Shown piece after piece: positions 42,175 to 52,758 of a stretch of DNA of 59,696 nucleotides (its first letter is position 1; the number at the start of each line of letters is the position of its first letter). The notes under the pieces are model-generated. The model saw nothing but the letters and a program-made list of their open reading frames with translations. It did no database searches and was not told where the DNA came from. This DNA comes from Paenibacillus chitinolyticus NBRC 15660. Its GTDB lineage: Bacteria; Bacillota; Bacilli; Paenibacillales; NBRC-103111. The stretch covers positions 1 to 59,696 of the forward strand of contig NZ_BBJT01000022.1 of assembly GCF_000739915.1 (NCBI RefSeq), in the 5' to 3' direction. The translations under genes were made by a program, and so were the position numbers.

Positions 42175-42573
42175 ATGGTTATGTCTGATCCAATTGCAGA
42201 TATGCTTACACGCATTCGTAATGCAAACATTGTTCGTCACGAGACGGTAGAAATTCCGGCCTCCAAGATCAAGAAAGAGATTGCTGAAATCCTCAAGAAT
42301 GAAGGTTTCATCCGTGACGCTGAATTCGTAGAAGATAACAAGCAAGGCATCATCCGCTTGTTCCTGAAATACGGTCCGAATAACGAGCGCGTAATCACCG
42401 GTTTGAAACGTATCAGCAAACCTGGTCTGCGCGTATACACAAAATCCCAAGAGATCCCTCGGGTACTTGGCGGTCTGGGTATCGCTATCATCTCCACTTC
42501 CGGTGGCGTGATGACGGACAAAGACGCTCGTCAAGCAAAATCCGGCGGAGAGGTTCTCTGCTACGTTTGGTAA
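42175..42573 (+). CDS. rpsH: 30S ribosomal protein S8
   Basis: Central 16S-domain assembly protein and, in E. coli, translational repressor of the spc operon. 132 aa. ATG 42175 ([10 protein letters not shown]) is set by AAGGAGG 8 nt upstream; ATG 42181 would be 14 nt away. Confidence 0.96.
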   Translation: MVMSDPIADMLTRIRNANIVRHETVEIPASKIKKEIAEILKNEGFIRDAEFVEDNKQGIIRLFLKYGPNNERVITGLKRISKPGLRVYTKSQEIPRVLGGLGIAIISTSGGVMTDKDARQAKSGGEVLCYVW

Positions 42574-42602
42574 TTTAGACTCGATTGAATGGAGGTGCAA
42601 AC

Positions 42603-43145
42603 ATGTCTCGTATTGGTCGCAAACCAATTACTGTTCCAAGTGGCGTTGACGTAAAGCTTGAGAACACGACAATCACGGTAAAAGGACCGAAAGGAACCCT
42701 TTCCCGCGAACTTCACAAAGATATGAAGGTATCCGTACAAGACAATGTCATTACGGTTGAAAGACCTTCTGATCATAAACTGCATCGTTCCCTGCACGGC
42801 ACGACTCGCAGCGTATTGAACAACATGGTTACAGGAGTAACGCAAGGTTTCGAGAAGAATCTGGAGCTTGTTGGCGTAGGTTACCGTGCTAACAAAACCG
42901 GAAACAAACTCGTCCTGAACGTAGGTTACTCTCACCCGGTTGAAATCAACCCTGAAGGCGGAATCGAATTCGACGTACCTAGCAACACGAAAGTGATTGT
43001 TAAAGGGATCGATAAAGAACTCGTTGGCGCAACTGCTGCCAAAATCCGTGCCGTTCGTGAACCTGAGCCGTATAAAGGTAAAGGTATTAAGTACGAAGGC
43101 GAACGTATTATCCGCAAAGAAGGTAAAGCTGGTAAGAAGAAGTAA
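42603..43145 (+). CDS. rplF: 50S ribosomal protein L6
   Basis: Two-domain protein near the sarcin-ricin loop and factor site. 180 aa starting [18 protein letters not shown]-terminal [15 protein letters not shown] intact. ATG 42603 follows TGGAGGTG. A small GGCCT/AGGCC inverted repeat follows the stop. Confidence 0.96.
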   Translation: MSRIGRKPITVPSGVDVKLENTTITVKGPKGTLSRELHKDMKVSVQDNVITVERPSDHKLHRSLHGTTRSVLNNMVTGVTQGFEKNLELVGVGYRANKTGNKLVLNVGYSHPVEINPEGGIEFDVPSNTKVIVKGIDKELVGATAAKIRAVREPEPYKGKGIKYEGERIIRKEGKAGKKK

Positions 43146-43197
43146 GGCGGCCTAAGGCCGGCCTGACATCGGAATATAGATGAAAGGAGTGCAACCC

Positions 43198-43563
43198 ATG
43201 ATTACTAAAGGCGATAAGAATAAAGCACGTCTGAAAAGACACCTGCGTGTTCGTAAGAAAATTCAAGGGACGACAGCACGTCCTCGCTTGAACATTTTCC
43301 GCTCTGAGAAGCACATTTATGCGCAAATCATTGATGATGTGAACGGAGTAACAGTGGCATCGGCATCCACTCAGGACAAAGAGCTTAAAGAGGTTAGCAA
43401 CGGCGGTAACGTCGAAGCTGCTCGTAAAGTCGGCGAACTGGTTGCGAATCGTGCGAAAGAAAAAGGCGTGAGCCAAGTAGTATTTGACCGCGGCGGATAT
43501 CTCTATCACGGACGTGTTCAGGCTCTGGCCGAAGCAGCTCGTGAAGCTGGTCTAGAATTCTAA
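43198..43563 (+). CDS. rplR: 50S ribosomal protein L18
   Basis: 5S rRNA-binding protein. 121 aa, [22 protein letters not shown]-terminal [23 protein letters not shown] 43198 is 9 nt after AAAGGAG. Confidence 0.96.
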   Translation: MITKGDKNKARLKRHLRVRKKIQGTTARPRLNIFRSEKHIYAQIIDDVNGVTVASASTQDKELKEVSNGGNVEAARKVGELVANRAKEKGVSQVVFDRGGYLYHGRVQALAEAAREAGLEF

Positions 43564-43591
43564 GAAAACATCTCATAAGGAGGTAAACGAC

Positions 43592-44089
43592 TTGCGTGTA
43601 GATCCTAACACTTTAGAGCTGACTGAAAAAGTTGTTCATATTAATCGCGTTGCTAAAGTTGTAAAGGGCGGACGTCGCTTTAGCTTTAGCGCTCTTGTCG
43701 TAGTAGGCGATGGTAACGGCTATGTCGGCGCTGGTATCGGTAAAGCTTCCGAAGTTCCTGATGCAATCCGCAAAGGAATCGAAGATGCTAAGAAGAACCT
43801 CGTCCACGTTCCTATCGTTGGAACTACGATTCCTCACCTTGTAACTGGTCATTTCGGCGCTGGACGTGTGCTGCTGAAACCAGCATCTGAAGGTACCGGT
43901 GTTATTGCTGGCGGCCCTGTTCGTGCAGTACTCGAACTAGCTGGCGTTGGCGACATTTTAACAAAATCCCTGGGTTCTTCGAACTCCATGAACATGGTGA
44001 ACGCTACTTTAGAGGGTCTTTCCCGTCTGAAGAAAGCGGAAGAAGTAGCCAAACTTCGCGGCAAAACCGTTGAAGAGTTGATGGGTTAA
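43592..44089 (+). CDS. rpsE: 30S ribosomal protein S5
   Basis: Decoding-fidelity protein at the mRNA entry. 165 aa: N-terminal dsRBD-like domain with [19 protein letters not shown], then a C-terminal domain. The start is TTG 43592 after AAGGAGG, giving [20 protein letters not shown] as in relatives. Confidence 0.95.
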   Translation: MRVDPNTLELTEKVVHINRVAKVVKGGRRFSFSALVVVGDGNGYVGAGIGKASEVPDAIRKGIEDAKKNLVHVPIVGTTIPHLVTGHFGAGRVLLKPASEGTGVIAGGPVRAVLELAGVGDILTKSLGSSNSMNMVNATLEGLSRLKKAEEVAKLRGKTVEELMG

Positions 44090-44100
44090 GGAGGATAAAC

Positions 44101-44286
44101 ATGTCTAAACTTCAAATTACCCTTAAGCGTAGTCTGATCGGACGTCCAGAAACACAGAAGAAGACGGTTCAAGCTCTTGGTCTCAGAAAGCTGAACCATT
44201 CTGTTGTTCAAAGCGACAATGAAGCAATCCGTGGTATGATTAATCAAGTCAGCCACCTTATCGAAGTTAAAGAAATTCAAGCATAA
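44101..44286 (+). CDS. rpmD: 50S ribosomal protein L30
   Basis: 61-aa small protein, [21 protein letters not shown], binding 23S domain II. AAGGAGG precedes the ATG. 11 nt after rpsE. Confidence 0.96.
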   Translation: MSKLQITLKRSLIGRPETQKKTVQALGLRKLNHSVVQSDNEAIRGMINQVSHLIEVKEIQA

Positions 44287-44317
44287 GTAACACATTCAAT
44301 CAAGAGGAGGTGCAACT

Positions 44318-44758
44318 ATGAAATTACATGAGCTGAGCTCTGCAGAAGGCGCACGCCACACTCGCAAGCGTCTCGGTCGCGGTGTAGGTAGCGGACTCGG
44401 AAAAACATCCGGACGCGGTCACAAAGGTCAGAACGCCCGTTCCGGCGGTGGTGTTCGTCCAGGCTTTGAAGGTGGACAAAACCCACTTTACCGTCGTCTC
44501 CCTAAGCGTGGTTTCGTGAACCCAACGCGTAAGGAATTTGCTATCGTTAACCTGGAAGACCTGAACAAGTTCGAAGCTGGTACGGAAGTAACTCCTGAGC
44601 TTCTGATGGAAACGGGTGTTGTTAAATCACCTAAAGATGGAATTAAGATTCTTGGAAACGGCGAACTCACTGTAAAGCTTACAGTTAAGGCGAACAAGTT
44701 TTCCCAATCTGCGGTAGATAAAATCCAGGCTGCCGGCGGTCAATCCGAGGTGATTTAA
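44318..44758 (+). CDS. rplO: 50S ribosomal protein L15
   Basis: Late-assembly 50S protein with an extended glycine/arginine-rich N-terminus ([20 protein letters not shown]). 146 aa. GAGGAGGTG upstream. Its TAA shares one base with the secY ATG. Confidence 0.97.
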   Translation: MKLHELSSAEGARHTRKRLGRGVGSGLGKTSGRGHKGQNARSGGGVRPGFEGGQNPLYRRLPKRGFVNPTRKEFAIVNLEDLNKFEAGTEVTPELLMETGVVKSPKDGIKILGNGELTVKLTVKANKFSQSAVDKIQAAGGQSEVI

Positions 44759-46065
44759 TGTTCCGGACCCTGTCCAACATCTTTAAAGTAGAGGATTTGC
44801 GTAAGAGAATCATTTTCACGCTTCTCGTGTTAATCATCTACAGAATCGGTGCCTTCATTCCGGTACCCAATATCAATGCAGAGCTTCTGAAGCTGCAGGA
44901 TCAGGCCAACCAGAATAGCGTGTTCGGATTGCTGAATACTTTCTCCGGCGGAGCGCTTTTCCAGTTCTCCATCTTCTCGATGTCGATCTTTCCGTACATT
45001 ACGGCTTCGATTATCGTTCAACTACTGTCCATGGACGTTGTTCCTAGGCTTACACAGTGGGCGAAAGAGGGAGAAGTGGGGAGAAAGAAATCGGCCCAAC
45101 TTACTCGCTATTTAACGGTTGTGCTTGGCGTGATTCAAGCTTATGGATATGCGATCATGTTTAACAACTCCTTCCAGGGGCTTGTGATCAATCCAAGCTT
45201 TGCTACCTACTCTCTGATAGCGATTGTCTTGACGGCAGGAACGATGTTCCTGATGTGGTTAGGTGAGCAGATCACTGAAAAAGGGATCGGAAACGGGATT
45301 TCGATTATTATCTTCGCGGGAATCGTAGCTGCTATTCCGACAGGAATCAGTCAGATTTACCAGACGCAGTTTGCGAATGCAGGAGATGCCCTGTTCCTGA
45401 ACATCTTGAAAGTCGTCCTCATTCTGATCGTAGTAGTAGCCATTATCGTTGGCGTTATCTACGTTCAGCAGGGAGTTCGGAAGATACCCGTGCAATATGC
45501 TAAGCGTGTTGTAGGGAGGAAAATGTACGGCGGACAGAGCACGCACATTCCCATGAAAGTGAATGCTGCAGGAGTAATTCCGGTCATCTTTGCCGTATCA
45601 CTGCTTCAATTCCCGACGATTATTGCAGGTTTCTGGGCGGGGAATCCATTTGCGGATTGGATTATCCGCAATCTAAGCATTAACAATTCGGCGCCGATTG
45701 CGCTTGCTCTATATGTACTACTGATTGTCGGTTTCACCTATTTCTACACGTTTGTACAGATTAATCCGGTGCAAATGGCTGATCAAATGAAGAAGAACGG
45801 CGGTTATATTCCAGGCGTTCGTCCCGGAAAACCAACTTCCAGCTATCTGACAAGAGTAATGTCGAGAATTACTTTGTCCGGCGCCTTCTTCCTGGCTTTC
45901 ATCTCGATTCTCCCAATGATCTTCGGGGCTCTGGCAGGTTTGCCAACTTCGGTTCGGATCGGCGGAACTTCACTTCTCATCCTCGTGGGTGTGGCATTGG
46001 AGACGTTGAAAACAGTAGAAAGCCAACTGATCAAACGTCATTACAAAGGATTTATCAACAAATAG
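44758..46065 (+). CDS. secY: Preprotein translocase subunit SecY
   Basis: Channel of the Sec translocon. 435 aa with ten hydrophobic segments; plug-region and loop features such as FSGGALFQFSIFSMSIFPYI (about 61-80) are intact. Its start overlaps the rplO stop (TAATG), implying coupled translation. Confidence 0.97.
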   Translation: MFRTLSNIFKVEDLRKRIIFTLLVLIIYRIGAFIPVPNINAELLKLQDQANQNSVFGLLNTFSGGALFQFSIFSMSIFPYITASIIVQLLSMDVVPRLTQWAKEGEVGRKKSAQLTRYLTVVLGVIQAYGYAIMFNNSFQGLVINPSFATYSLIAIVLTAGTMFLMWLGEQITEKGIGNGISIIIFAGIVAAIPTGISQIYQTQFANAGDALFLNILKVVLILIVVVAIIVGVIYVQQGVRKIPVQYAKRVVGRKMYGGQSTHIPMKVNAAGVIPVIFAVSLLQFPTIIAGFWAGNPFADWIIRNLSINNSAPIALALYVLLIVGFTYFYTFVQINPVQMADQMKKNGGYIPGVRPGKPTSSYLTRVMSRITLSGAFFLAFISILPMIFGALAGLPTSVRIGGTSLLILVGVALETLKTVESQLIKRHYKGFINK

Positions 46066-46082
46066 CAATAGGTTCTGATGTA

Positions 46083-46135
46083 GGCACTTTGTTGCGGCAT
46101 CGGCACCTATTGTGCTGTTCGTACTACTAAGTGCC
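46083..46135 (+). other. Inverted repeat before adk
   Basis: GGCACTT (46083-46089) and AAGTGCC (46129-46135) flank an inner GGCAC/GTGCT pair; the right arm ends 1 nt before the adk RBS GAAGGAGGGG. The layout resembles the hairpins before rplX, rpsN and rpmJ but with a larger loop. Confidence 0.5.
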
Positions 46136-46150
46136 GAAGGAGGGGAAAAC

Positions 46151-46804
46151 GTGAACGTTTTATTTATGGGTCCTCCGGGTGCGGGTAAAGGTACTCAGGC
46201 GGAGAAAATTGTTAGTGAATTTCAGATTCCTCACATTTCAACCGGCGATGCCTTTAGATTGGCAATGAGTCAAGGGACGCCGCTCGGCATAGAAGCTAAG
46301 TCCTATGTCGATCAAGGCAAACTTGTTCCAGACGAAATCACTAACGGTATTGTTCGTGAACGTCTGCAGCAGTCGGATTGCGATAAGGGATTTCTCCTCG
46401 ATGGTTTTCCGCGTACGATTGCTCAAGCGGAAGCTTTAGACGAGATCCTGCAATCTCTTGGTAAGCGAATCGATCACGTCATTAACTTGAAAGTGGATCG
46501 CAGCTTCCTGCTGGCCAGACTGACCGGTCGCCGTATCTGCAAATCCTGCGGCGCCACGTATCACGTGATTTTCAATCCTCCGAAGCAGGAAGGCGTATGC
46601 GACAAATGCTCCGGCGAATTGTATCAGAGATCCGATGATACGGAAGAGAAAGTCGGTACCCGCTTGGACGAATACACGTCGAAGACAGCACCGCTTCTTG
46701 AGTACTACCAGAAACGTAACGTATTGCGCGAGGTTGATGGGGAGCAGGATATCGAAGATGTAACTTCCCAAATCAGTTCATTGCTGCGAGGTCATTCTGA
46801 ATGA
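46151..46804 (+). CDS. adk: Adenylate kinase
   Basis: Interconverts ATP + AMP and 2 ADP. 217 aa: P-loop GPPGAGKGT (7-15), AMP-binding region, and a zinc-type LID with CKSC and CDKC (about 130-153). The start is GTG 46151 after GAAGGAGGGG. Overlaps map by 4 nt (ATGA). Confidence 0.97.
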   Translation: MNVLFMGPPGAGKGTQAEKIVSEFQIPHISTGDAFRLAMSQGTPLGIEAKSYVDQGKLVPDEITNGIVRERLQQSDCDKGFLLDGFPRTIAQAEALDEILQSLGKRIDHVINLKVDRSFLLARLTGRRICKSCGATYHVIFNPPKQEGVCDKCSGELYQRSDDTEEKVGTRLDEYTSKTAPLLEYYQKRNVLREVDGEQDIEDVTSQISSLLRGHSE

Positions 46805-47553
46805 TCATTTGTAAGTCCGAAGTAGAGTTGGAACTTATGCGTGAGGCAGGTCGAATCGTAGCCGAGACCCACAAGTTGATGGCTGAATCGGTTCGTCCCG
46901 GCGTTACGACTAAGGACCTGGATAAAATCGCTGAGGAATACATTCGCAGTCAAGGTGCCGTACCCTCTTTCAAAGGCTACAACGGTTTCTCTGGCAGCAT
47001 CTGCACTTCAGTTAATGAAGAATTGGTGCACGGCATTCCCGGCAGCCGCAAATTAGTCGAAGGCGACGTTATCAGCATTGATATCGGGGCACAATATAAA
47101 GGATATCATGGTGATTCGGCCTGGACTTATGGCGTCGGTGAAATTTCTGAAACCGCAAAGAAACTTCTGGAAGTAACTGAACGTTCGCTGTTTGCCGGAT
47201 TGGCGGAAGCCAAACCGGACGCCCGGCTGTATACGATCTCACACGCCATACAGCAAGTGATCGAAGACGCGGGTTTCTCGGTTGTTCGTGAATATGTCGG
47301 TCACGGGATCGGCACGGAACTTCACGAAGATCCGCAGATTCCCAACTATGGGATTCGGGATAAAGGCCCCCGGCTTAAACCCGGTATGGTACTTGCAATC
47401 GAGCCTATGGTGAACGTCGGACAGCGATTCGTAAAGACACTCGAGGATGATTGGACCGTAGTTACCGTAGATAATTCCTTATGTGCACATTTCGAACATA
47501 CCATTGCCATTACGGCAGACGGTTATGAAATATTAACCCAGCTGAAGGCTTAG
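46801..47553 (+). CDS. map: Methionine aminopeptidase, type I
   Basis: Removes initiator Met from nascent proteins. 250 aa; metal ligands are visible in [18 protein letters not shown] (two Asp), GHGIG (His), AIEPMV (Glu) and HFEHTI (Glu region). Type Ia, no N-terminal zinc extension. Coupled to adk. Confidence 0.97.
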   Translation: MIICKSEVELELMREAGRIVAETHKLMAESVRPGVTTKDLDKIAEEYIRSQGAVPSFKGYNGFSGSICTSVNEELVHGIPGSRKLVEGDVISIDIGAQYKGYHGDSAWTYGVGEISETAKKLLEVTERSLFAGLAEAKPDARLYTISHAIQQVIEDAGFSVVREYVGHGIGTELHEDPQIPNYGIRDKGPRLKPGMVLAIEPMVNVGQRFVKTLEDDWTVVTVDNSLCAHFEHTIAITADGYEILTQLKA

Positions 47554-47874
47554 GTGAGCGAATTGGTAGGTCAGGAACAACTGCCGCAGCCCGGTCAAAT
47601 CGCAAAAATTCTCCGAGGCAAAGATCAAGGTCAATATGCGGTTATCATTCGAGCGGAGGATTCCAGATTCGTTTGGATTGCCGATGGTGATAAACGCAGA
47701 TTCGACCAGCCGAAGAAGAAGAATGTTCAGCATCTTCAGCTTCAGCCCGAGATCAGCGGAGAAGTTTCCAGAAGTTTAACGGAAAGCAGCCGTGTTACGA
47801 ATGCCAAGTTAAGACATGCGGTGAAGAAGTTTATCGACAGTCTACAATCTGAGGCAGATGAGAAAGGAGAATAA
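47554..47874 (+). CDS. KOW-domain RNA-binding protein
   Basis: 106-aa basic protein located between map and infA, as in many Firmicutes. A KOW motif lies near the N-terminus (GQIAKILRGKDQGQYAVII, about 14-32), resembling ribosomal L14e/L24 types; the C-terminus is polar and helical. The GTG start is directly after the map stop (no gap), with an AGCTGAAGG-like RBS inside map. Its role is unknown; the position suggests a ribosome-associated function. Confidence 0.85.
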   Translation: MSELVGQEQLPQPGQIAKILRGKDQGQYAVIIRAEDSRFVWIADGDKRRFDQPKKKNVQHLQLQPEISGEVSRSLTESSRVTNAKLRHAVKKFIDSLQSEADEKGE

Positions 47875-47877
47875 TCA

Positions 47878-48096
47878 GTGGCTAAAGAAGATGTAATTGA
47901 AGTGGAAGGTACAGTAATCGAACCTCTTCCGAACGCAATGTTTAAGGTAGAGCTTGAGAACGGACATAAAATTTTGGCCCATGTTTCCGGAAAGATCAGA
48001 ATGCACTTCATTCGGATTTTACCTGGAGACAAGGTTACTGTAGAATTATCCCCATATGACTTGACGAGAGGTCGTATAACCTATCGGTTCAAATAA
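47878..48096 (+). CDS. infA: Translation initiation factor IF-1
   Basis: 72-aa OB-fold factor that binds the A site of the 30S subunit. [22 protein letters not shown] at positions 1-22 (family core). The GTG start has AAAGGAG 7 nt upstream. Confidence 0.97.
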   Translation: MAKEDVIEVEGTVIEPLPNAMFKVELENGHKILAHVSGKIRMHFIRILPGDKVTVELSPYDLTRGRITYRFK

Positions 48097-48100
48097 ATAG

Positions 48101-48298
<198 letters not shown>

Positions 48299-48318
48299 AA
48301 GGAGGTGCACGTTCAACA

Positions 48319-48687
48319 ATGGCACGTATTGCTGGTGTAGACTTACCGCGTGACAAGCGCGTTGAAATCGCATTGACGTACATTTTTGGTATCGGTAAAA
48401 CGACTTCTCAGAAAGTTCTGAGCCAAACTGGCGTTGACGCATCCACTCGTGTTCGCGATCTTACGGAAGAAGAAGTAAGCAAAATTCGTGAAGTTATCGA
48501 CAAAACGATCAAAGTGGAAGGCGACCTTCGTCGCGAAATCGCTCTGAACATCAAACGTCTGGTTGAAATCGGATGCTACCGTGGTATCCGTCATCGTCGT
48601 GGCCTGCCTGTTCGTGGTCAACGCACGAAAACCAATGCTCGTACACGTAAAGGTCCTCGTCGGACTGTAGCTAACAAGAAGAAATAA
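48319..48687 (+). CDS. rpsM: 30S ribosomal protein S13
   Basis: Head protein forming intersubunit bridges. 122 aa, [21 protein letters not shown], with the [19 protein letters not shown] tail. AAGGAGGTG upstream (48299-48307). Confidence 0.97.
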   Translation: MARIAGVDLPRDKRVEIALTYIFGIGKTTSQKVLSQTGVDASTRVRDLTEEEVSKIREVIDKTIKVEGDLRREIALNIKRLVEIGCYRGIRHRRGLPVRGQRTKTNARTRKGPRRTVANKKK

Positions 48688-48708
48688 TAAAGGGGGTTAG
48701 AGTGAACA

Positions 48709-49104
48709 ATGGCTAAACCTAAAAAAGTCGTCCGTACGAAACGTCGTGACCGTAAAAATATTGAATCCGGTGTGGCACACATCCGTTCCACATTCAACAA
48801 TACGATCGTAACGATCACGGATCCTCATGGAAACGCGCTTTCCTGGGCAAGTGCCGGTAACCTGGGCTTCAAAGGATCCCGTAAAAGTACTCCGTTTGCT
48901 GCGCAAATGGCTGCTGAATCTGCAGCTAGAGCCGCTATGGAACATGGTCTGAAAGTTGTTGAAGTCATGGTTAAAGGCCCTGGTGCCGGCCGTGAAGCAG
49001 CAATTCGTTCTTTGCAGGCTGCTGGTCTCGAAGTCAACCTGATTAAGGACGTAACACCAATTCCGCATAACGGTTGCCGTCCTCCAAAACGTCGTCGCGT
49101 GTAA
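48709..49104 (+). CDS. rpsK: 30S ribosomal protein S11
   Basis: Platform protein near the mRNA exit. 131 aa; the conserved [20 protein letters not shown] and C-terminal [15 protein letters not shown] are intact. AAAGGGGG precedes the ATG. A 122-nt gap to rpoA follows without a clear promoter. Confidence 0.97.
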   Translation: MAKPKKVVRTKRRDRKNIESGVAHIRSTFNNTIVTITDPHGNALSWASAGNLGFKGSRKSTPFAAQMAAESAARAAMEHGLKVVEVMVKGPGAGREAAIRSLQAAGLEVNLIKDVTPIPHNGCRPPKRRRV

Positions 49105-49226
49105 TTTCAAGTCGGCATGTGGTATAAATATTCTAAACATGTGAATAATGATGTTGAAGGATAGGCATACTACATCGTTTATGGAAATGTTCCAGGGTAA
49201 CGACGTTTTGAAGGAGGGTTAATTTC

Positions 49227-50171
49227 ATGATCGAAATCGAAAAGCCAAAAATAGAGACCGTATCTTTAAGCGAAGACGGAGCTTACGGCAAATTCGTCGT
49301 AGAACCGCTGGAACGCGGATACGGGACCACATTAGGTAACTCACTACGTCGTATCTTACTGTCTTCACTACCGGGTGCTGCGGTTAGCTCCGTACAAATC
49401 GACGGAGTTCTCCATGAATTCTCGACTATTCCGGGAGTTATGGAGGACGTAACGGAGATTATTCTGAATCTGAAAGGTCTTTCTTTGAAAATCCATTCAG
49501 ACGAAGAAAAAGTACTGGAGATCGATGCCGAAGGAGAAGGTAGAATCACAGCTGCTGATATTCGCGGAGATAGTGATGTGGAGATCTTGAACCCGGATCT
49601 TCATATCGCGACTCTATCGTCTGATTCTCGTCTTCATATGAGAATTCATGCGAACAGAGGCCGCGGTTATGTGCCGGCTGATAAGAACAAACGGGATGAG
49701 CAGCTTATTGGCGTCATTCCGGTTGACTCGATCTACACTCCGATCACGCGTGTGAACTACACGGTAGAGAACACTCGTGTCGGCCAAGTGACGAACTACG
49801 ACAAACTAACCCTCGAAGTGTGGTCGGACGGAAGTATTCGCCCTGAGGAAGCAGTAAGTCTTGGTGCGAAGATTCTGACGGAACACCTAATGCTCTTTGT
49901 TGGATTAACCGATGAAGCTAAAGATGCGGAGATCATGGTAGAGAAAGAAGAAGATAAGAAAGAGAAAGTTCTCGAGATGACGATCGAGGAACTGGATCTT
50001 TCCGTTCGTTCTTACAACTGCCTGAAGCGTGCCGGTATCAATACCGTGCAAGAGCTGATCACCAAAACCGAAGAAGATATGATGAAAGTGCGTAACCTTG
50101 GCCGTAAATCTCTTGAAGAAGTTCAAGAGAAGCTCGAAGAGCTGGGTCTTGGCCTGCGTACGGAAGAATAA
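49227..50171 (+). CDS. rpoA: RNA polymerase alpha subunit
   Basis: Assembles the polymerase and binds UP elements. 314 aa, same as B. subtilis: N-terminal domain with [20 protein letters not shown] (about 29-48), linker rich in Glu/Lys, C-terminal domain with helix-hairpin-helix ([14 protein letters not shown]). AAGGAGGG is upstream. Confidence 0.97.
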   Translation: MIEIEKPKIETVSLSEDGAYGKFVVEPLERGYGTTLGNSLRRILLSSLPGAAVSSVQIDGVLHEFSTIPGVMEDVTEIILNLKGLSLKIHSDEEKVLEIDAEGEGRITAADIRGDSDVEILNPDLHIATLSSDSRLHMRIHANRGRGYVPADKNKRDEQLIGVIPVDSIYTPITRVNYTVENTRVGQVTNYDKLTLEVWSDGSIRPEEAVSLGAKILTEHLMLFVGLTDEAKDAEIMVEKEEDKKEKVLEMTIEELDLSVRSYNCLKRAGINTVQELITKTEEDMMKVRNLGRKSLEEVQEKLEELGLGLRTEE

Positions 50172-50195
50172 TCACCTCAGAAGGAGGGTTAAGAC

Positions 50196-50558
50196 ATGGC
50201 ATATCAAAAGTTAGGCCGTGACTCCAGTGCGCGGAAAGCATTGTTCCGCGACCTCGTAACGGACCTTTTCATTAACGAGCGCATTCAAACAACTGAAGCG
50301 AAAGCGAAAGAAGTTCGCTCTATCGCCGAGAAGCTCATCACATTAGCGAAACGCGGAGATCTGCATGCTCGTCGTCAAGTAGCTGCATTTGTTCGTCGTG
50401 AAACCGCAGGAGACCAGGATGCAATCCAGAAGTTGTTCTCCGAGCTGGCAACTCGCTATGCTGAGCGTCCAGGTGGATACACACGTATCCTGAAACTGGG
50501 ACCTCGTCGCGGAGATGCTGCTCCTATGGTATATCTGGAACTGGTAGACCGGGCGTAA
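50196..50558 (+). CDS. rplQ: 50S ribosomal protein L17
   Basis: Binds 23S domain VI. 120 aa, [28 protein letters not shown] before ATG. Last gene of the long ribosomal cluster; a terminator follows. Confidence 0.97.
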   Translation: MAYQKLGRDSSARKALFRDLVTDLFINERIQTTEAKAKEVRSIAEKLITLAKRGDLHARRQVAAFVRRETAGDQDAIQKLFSELATRYAERPGGYTRILKLGPRRGDAAPMVYLELVDRA

Positions 50559-50569
50559 CGAAGGGTGGG

Positions 50570-50613
50570 AAAGGGTGGACAGAATCTTTGGATTCTGCTG
50601 AAGCCCTTTTTTT
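50570..50613 (+). terminator. Terminator after rplQ
   Basis: AAAGGG (50570-50575) pairs with CCCTTT (50604-50609) around an inner stem CAGAATC-TTTG-GATTCTG, followed by T7. It closes the alpha operon; truA must have some other entry or depend on read-through. Confidence 0.82.
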
Positions 50614-50681
50614 GCAATCTGACCGGATTGTGCTCACCTCCCGATCAACCTGTCCGTTCGGTATACGGAGGGTATGGTTTC

Positions 50682-51452
50682 GTGAGAAATATAAGAATAA
50701 CGGTAAGTTATGACGGCACCTCGTACTCGGGTTTTCAGACGCAGCCTCATGGCAATACGGTTCAGGATTATCTGGAACGGGCCATTCGGATGCTGTCCGG
50801 GGAGACGGTGAAGATCACCTCATCAGGGCGGACGGACGCTGGCGTTCACGCCCGCGCTCAGGTGATCAACTTCACTACAGCCTCCCAGATCCCCGCAGAA
50901 CGCTGGTGCCTTGCTCTTAATTCCAGGCTTCCGAAAGATATCGTTGCGCTTCGTGCGGATGAAGTGCCCCTATCTTTTCATGCCCGCAAGTCGGCAAAAA
51001 GAAAAACCTATTCCTATACGATCCGTACTGCGCGGATACCGGATACTTTTCAACGCCGATACCAATTCCACCATCCCAACCCTTTGGATGTGGATGCCAT
51101 GAGAGACGCTCTAGCGGCGATCCTAGGCACGCACGACTTCTCCTCGTTCTGTTCGGTCAAAACCGTAGCCGAATCGCGTATTCGTACGATTTATGACGCT
51201 TGGATCGTTGAAGAAACGGATCAAATGTCTGTCGAGCCCAACCAGCCGGGTCAGCTTCGCTTTTATTTCACCGGCAGCGGTTTTCTCTACAACATGGTCC
51301 GGATTCTCGTGGGAACATTGATACAAATCGGGGAAGGCAAACGCCCAGCCGAAGAAATGGCTGCGATTTTGAGGGGACGTAACCGGGCGCTTGCGGGCCC
51401 GACAGCCGAAGCCCACGGGCTGATGCTGTGGAATGTAGAATACGCGGAATAA
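50682..51452 (+). CDS. truA: tRNA pseudouridine synthase A
   Basis: Makes pseudouridine at positions 38-40 of tRNA anticodon stems. 256 aa; the catalytic Asp lies in SSGRTDAGVHARAQVINF (about 46-63). GTG 50682 gives the conserved MRNIRITVSYDGTSYSGFQ start with GGAGGG 9 nt upstream; the frame is open further upstream across the terminator, which argues against a longer form. The ECF transporter genes that precede truA in B. subtilis are absent. Confidence 0.94.
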   Translation: MRNIRITVSYDGTSYSGFQTQPHGNTVQDYLERAIRMLSGETVKITSSGRTDAGVHARAQVINFTTASQIPAERWCLALNSRLPKDIVALRADEVPLSFHARKSAKRKTYSYTIRTARIPDTFQRRYQFHHPNPLDVDAMRDALAAILGTHDFSSFCSVKTVAESRIRTIYDAWIVEETDQMSVEPNQPGQLRFYFTGSGFLYNMVRILVGTLIQIGEGKRPAEEMAAILRGRNRALAGPTAEAHGLMLWNVEYAE

Positions 51453-51465
51453 TGTAATTTAATTC

Positions 51466-51494
51466 TTGCTATTCCCTGGACTATGCTGTAAAAT
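51466..51494 (+). promoter_or_regulatory. Sigma-A promoter of rplM-rpsI
   Basis: TTGCTA (51466-51471) and TAAAAT (51489-51494) with a 17-nt spacer just after truA. Confidence 0.7.
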
Positions 51495-51502
51495 ATGTGA
51501 TG

Positions 51503-51547
51503 GTGTTTCTTGAAGGGCTACCCCACGGCCCCGACTTCAAAAGCACC
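51503..51547 (+). promoter_or_regulatory. Probable ribosomal protein L13 leader
   Basis: GTGTTTCTTGAAG (51503-51515) pairs with CTTCAAAAGCAC (51535-51546), enclosing GGC-TACCCCACG-GCC. Position directly before rplM and this layout fit the L13 leader family of Firmicutes, presumably an autoregulatory site. Family assignment is from memory of its general shape. Confidence 0.6.
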
Positions 51548-51626
51548 CAAAGATTCAAGACGTATTTTAACCTATGACTATGTTTGTTAATAAAGTTTGG
51601 AGATATATTTTTAGGAGGATCAGAGC

Positions 51627-52064
51627 ATGCGTACCACATATATGGCTAAGCCGAATGAAGTTGAACGCAAATGGTACATCATTGATGCTACCGGCAAGAC
51701 GCTCGGACGTCTGGCTAGTGAAGCTGCAAGCATTATCCGCGGCAAACACAAACCGCAATTCACCCCGCACGTGGATTCCGGAGATTTCGTAATCATCATC
51801 AACGCTGAGAAGATTCATCTGACCGGCAACAAACTGCAAGACAAGAAATACTACCGTCACTCGATGCACCCAGGTGGTCTGAAAGTTACGACAGCTCAAG
51901 ATATGCTGAACAAAAAGCCTGAGCGTGTACTGGAACTTGCTATTCACGGCATGCTGCCTAAGACACGTCTTGGAAACAGCATGAAGCTGAAGCTGAAAGT
52001 ATATGCAGGCGCGGAACATCCACACCAAGCACAACAACCAGAAGTTTGGGAACTTCGGGGTTAA
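51627..52064 (+). CDS. rplM: 50S ribosomal protein L13
   Basis: Early-assembly 50S protein. 145 aa, equal to B. subtilis; [20 protein letters not shown] at the start and [15 protein letters not shown] at the end. ATG 51627 after AGGAGG. 20 nt before rpsI. Confidence 0.97.
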   Translation: MRTTYMAKPNEVERKWYIIDATGKTLGRLASEAASIIRGKHKPQFTPHVDSGDFVIIINAEKIHLTGNKLQDKKYYRHSMHPGGLKVTTAQDMLNKKPERVLELAIHGMLPKTRLGNSMKLKLKVYAGAEHPHQAQQPEVWELRG

Positions 52065-52084
52065 TTGAAAGGGAGGACTGACTT

Positions 52085-52477
52085 GTGGCACAAGTTCAAT
52101 ACTACGGAACCGGTCGTCGTAAGCATTCGGTAGCACGTGTACGTCTAGTACCGGGCGAAGGACGCATCATCATCAACAAACGTGACCTTAACGAATACTT
52201 CGGCCTGGAAACGCTGAAACTAATCGTGAAACAACCTCTGACGCTGACCGAAACAATTGGCAAGTACGATGTACTCGTACTGGCTAACGGCGGCGGAATG
52301 AGCGGACAAGCCGGCGCAATCCGCCATGGCATCTCCCGCGCACTGCTTAAAGCAGATCCTGAATTCCGCGGTTCTCTGAAACGCGCTGGATTCTTGACTC
52401 GTGATCCTCGTATGAAAGAACGTAAGAAGTACGGCTTGAAAGCAGCTCGTCGTGCACCTCAGTTCTCGAAACGTTAA
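52085..52477 (+). CDS. rpsI: 30S ribosomal protein S9
   Basis: Its C-terminal tail ([12 protein letters not shown]) reaches the P-site tRNA anticodon. 130 aa. GTG start after GGGAGG. Standard rplM-rpsI pair, closed by a terminator. Confidence 0.97.
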   Translation: MAQVQYYGTGRRKHSVARVRLVPGEGRIIINKRDLNEYFGLETLKLIVKQPLTLTETIGKYDVLVLANGGGMSGQAGAIRHGISRALLKADPEFRGSLKRAGFLTRDPRMKERKKYGLKAARRAPQFSKR

Positions 52478-52494
52478 GATCGGTTATACAAAGC

Positions 52495-52537
52495 AAACCC
52501 TTCTGGGTACAGAAATGTACCGGAAGGGTTTTTTTGT
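52495..52537 (+). terminator. Terminator of rplM-rpsI
   Basis: AAACCCTTC/GAAGGGTTT outer stem and GGTAC/GTACC inner stem around AGAAAT, followed by a T run. Confidence 0.9.
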
Positions 52538-52673
52538 GTTCTTTTAACATTCTTTTGACCGTTACGGACAAATGATCCCTCAATCTGTTCGCCATAACAC
52601 TCTACAATTCCGTTATAACGCACGAACTTATCTATCTTTTGTTCAATATGATAAAAAGATCGTCTCTAGGCTA

Positions 52674-52701
52674 TTGACAAGACTAAGTTGTGATTTATAA
52701 T
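52674..52701 (+). promoter_or_regulatory. Sigma-A promoter of cysH-sat
   Basis: Perfect TTGACA (52674-52679) and TATAAT (52696-52701) hexamers, spaced 16 nt. The leader of about 50 nt is too short for an S-box; no convincing CymR site was recognised. The 130 nt between the rpsI terminator and this promoter shows nothing else. Confidence 0.85.
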
Positions 52702-52758
52702 GAAATAAAATAACAAAACAGATTAGGATACTCGGAATTAAAATGGGAGGGTACAAAT

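Noticed and set aside
52702-52758. Possible CymR or other sulfur-regulator box between the cysH promoter and ATG
   Set aside because: ATTAGGATACTCGGAATTA has some symmetry, but I could not match it to a known consensus with confidence.
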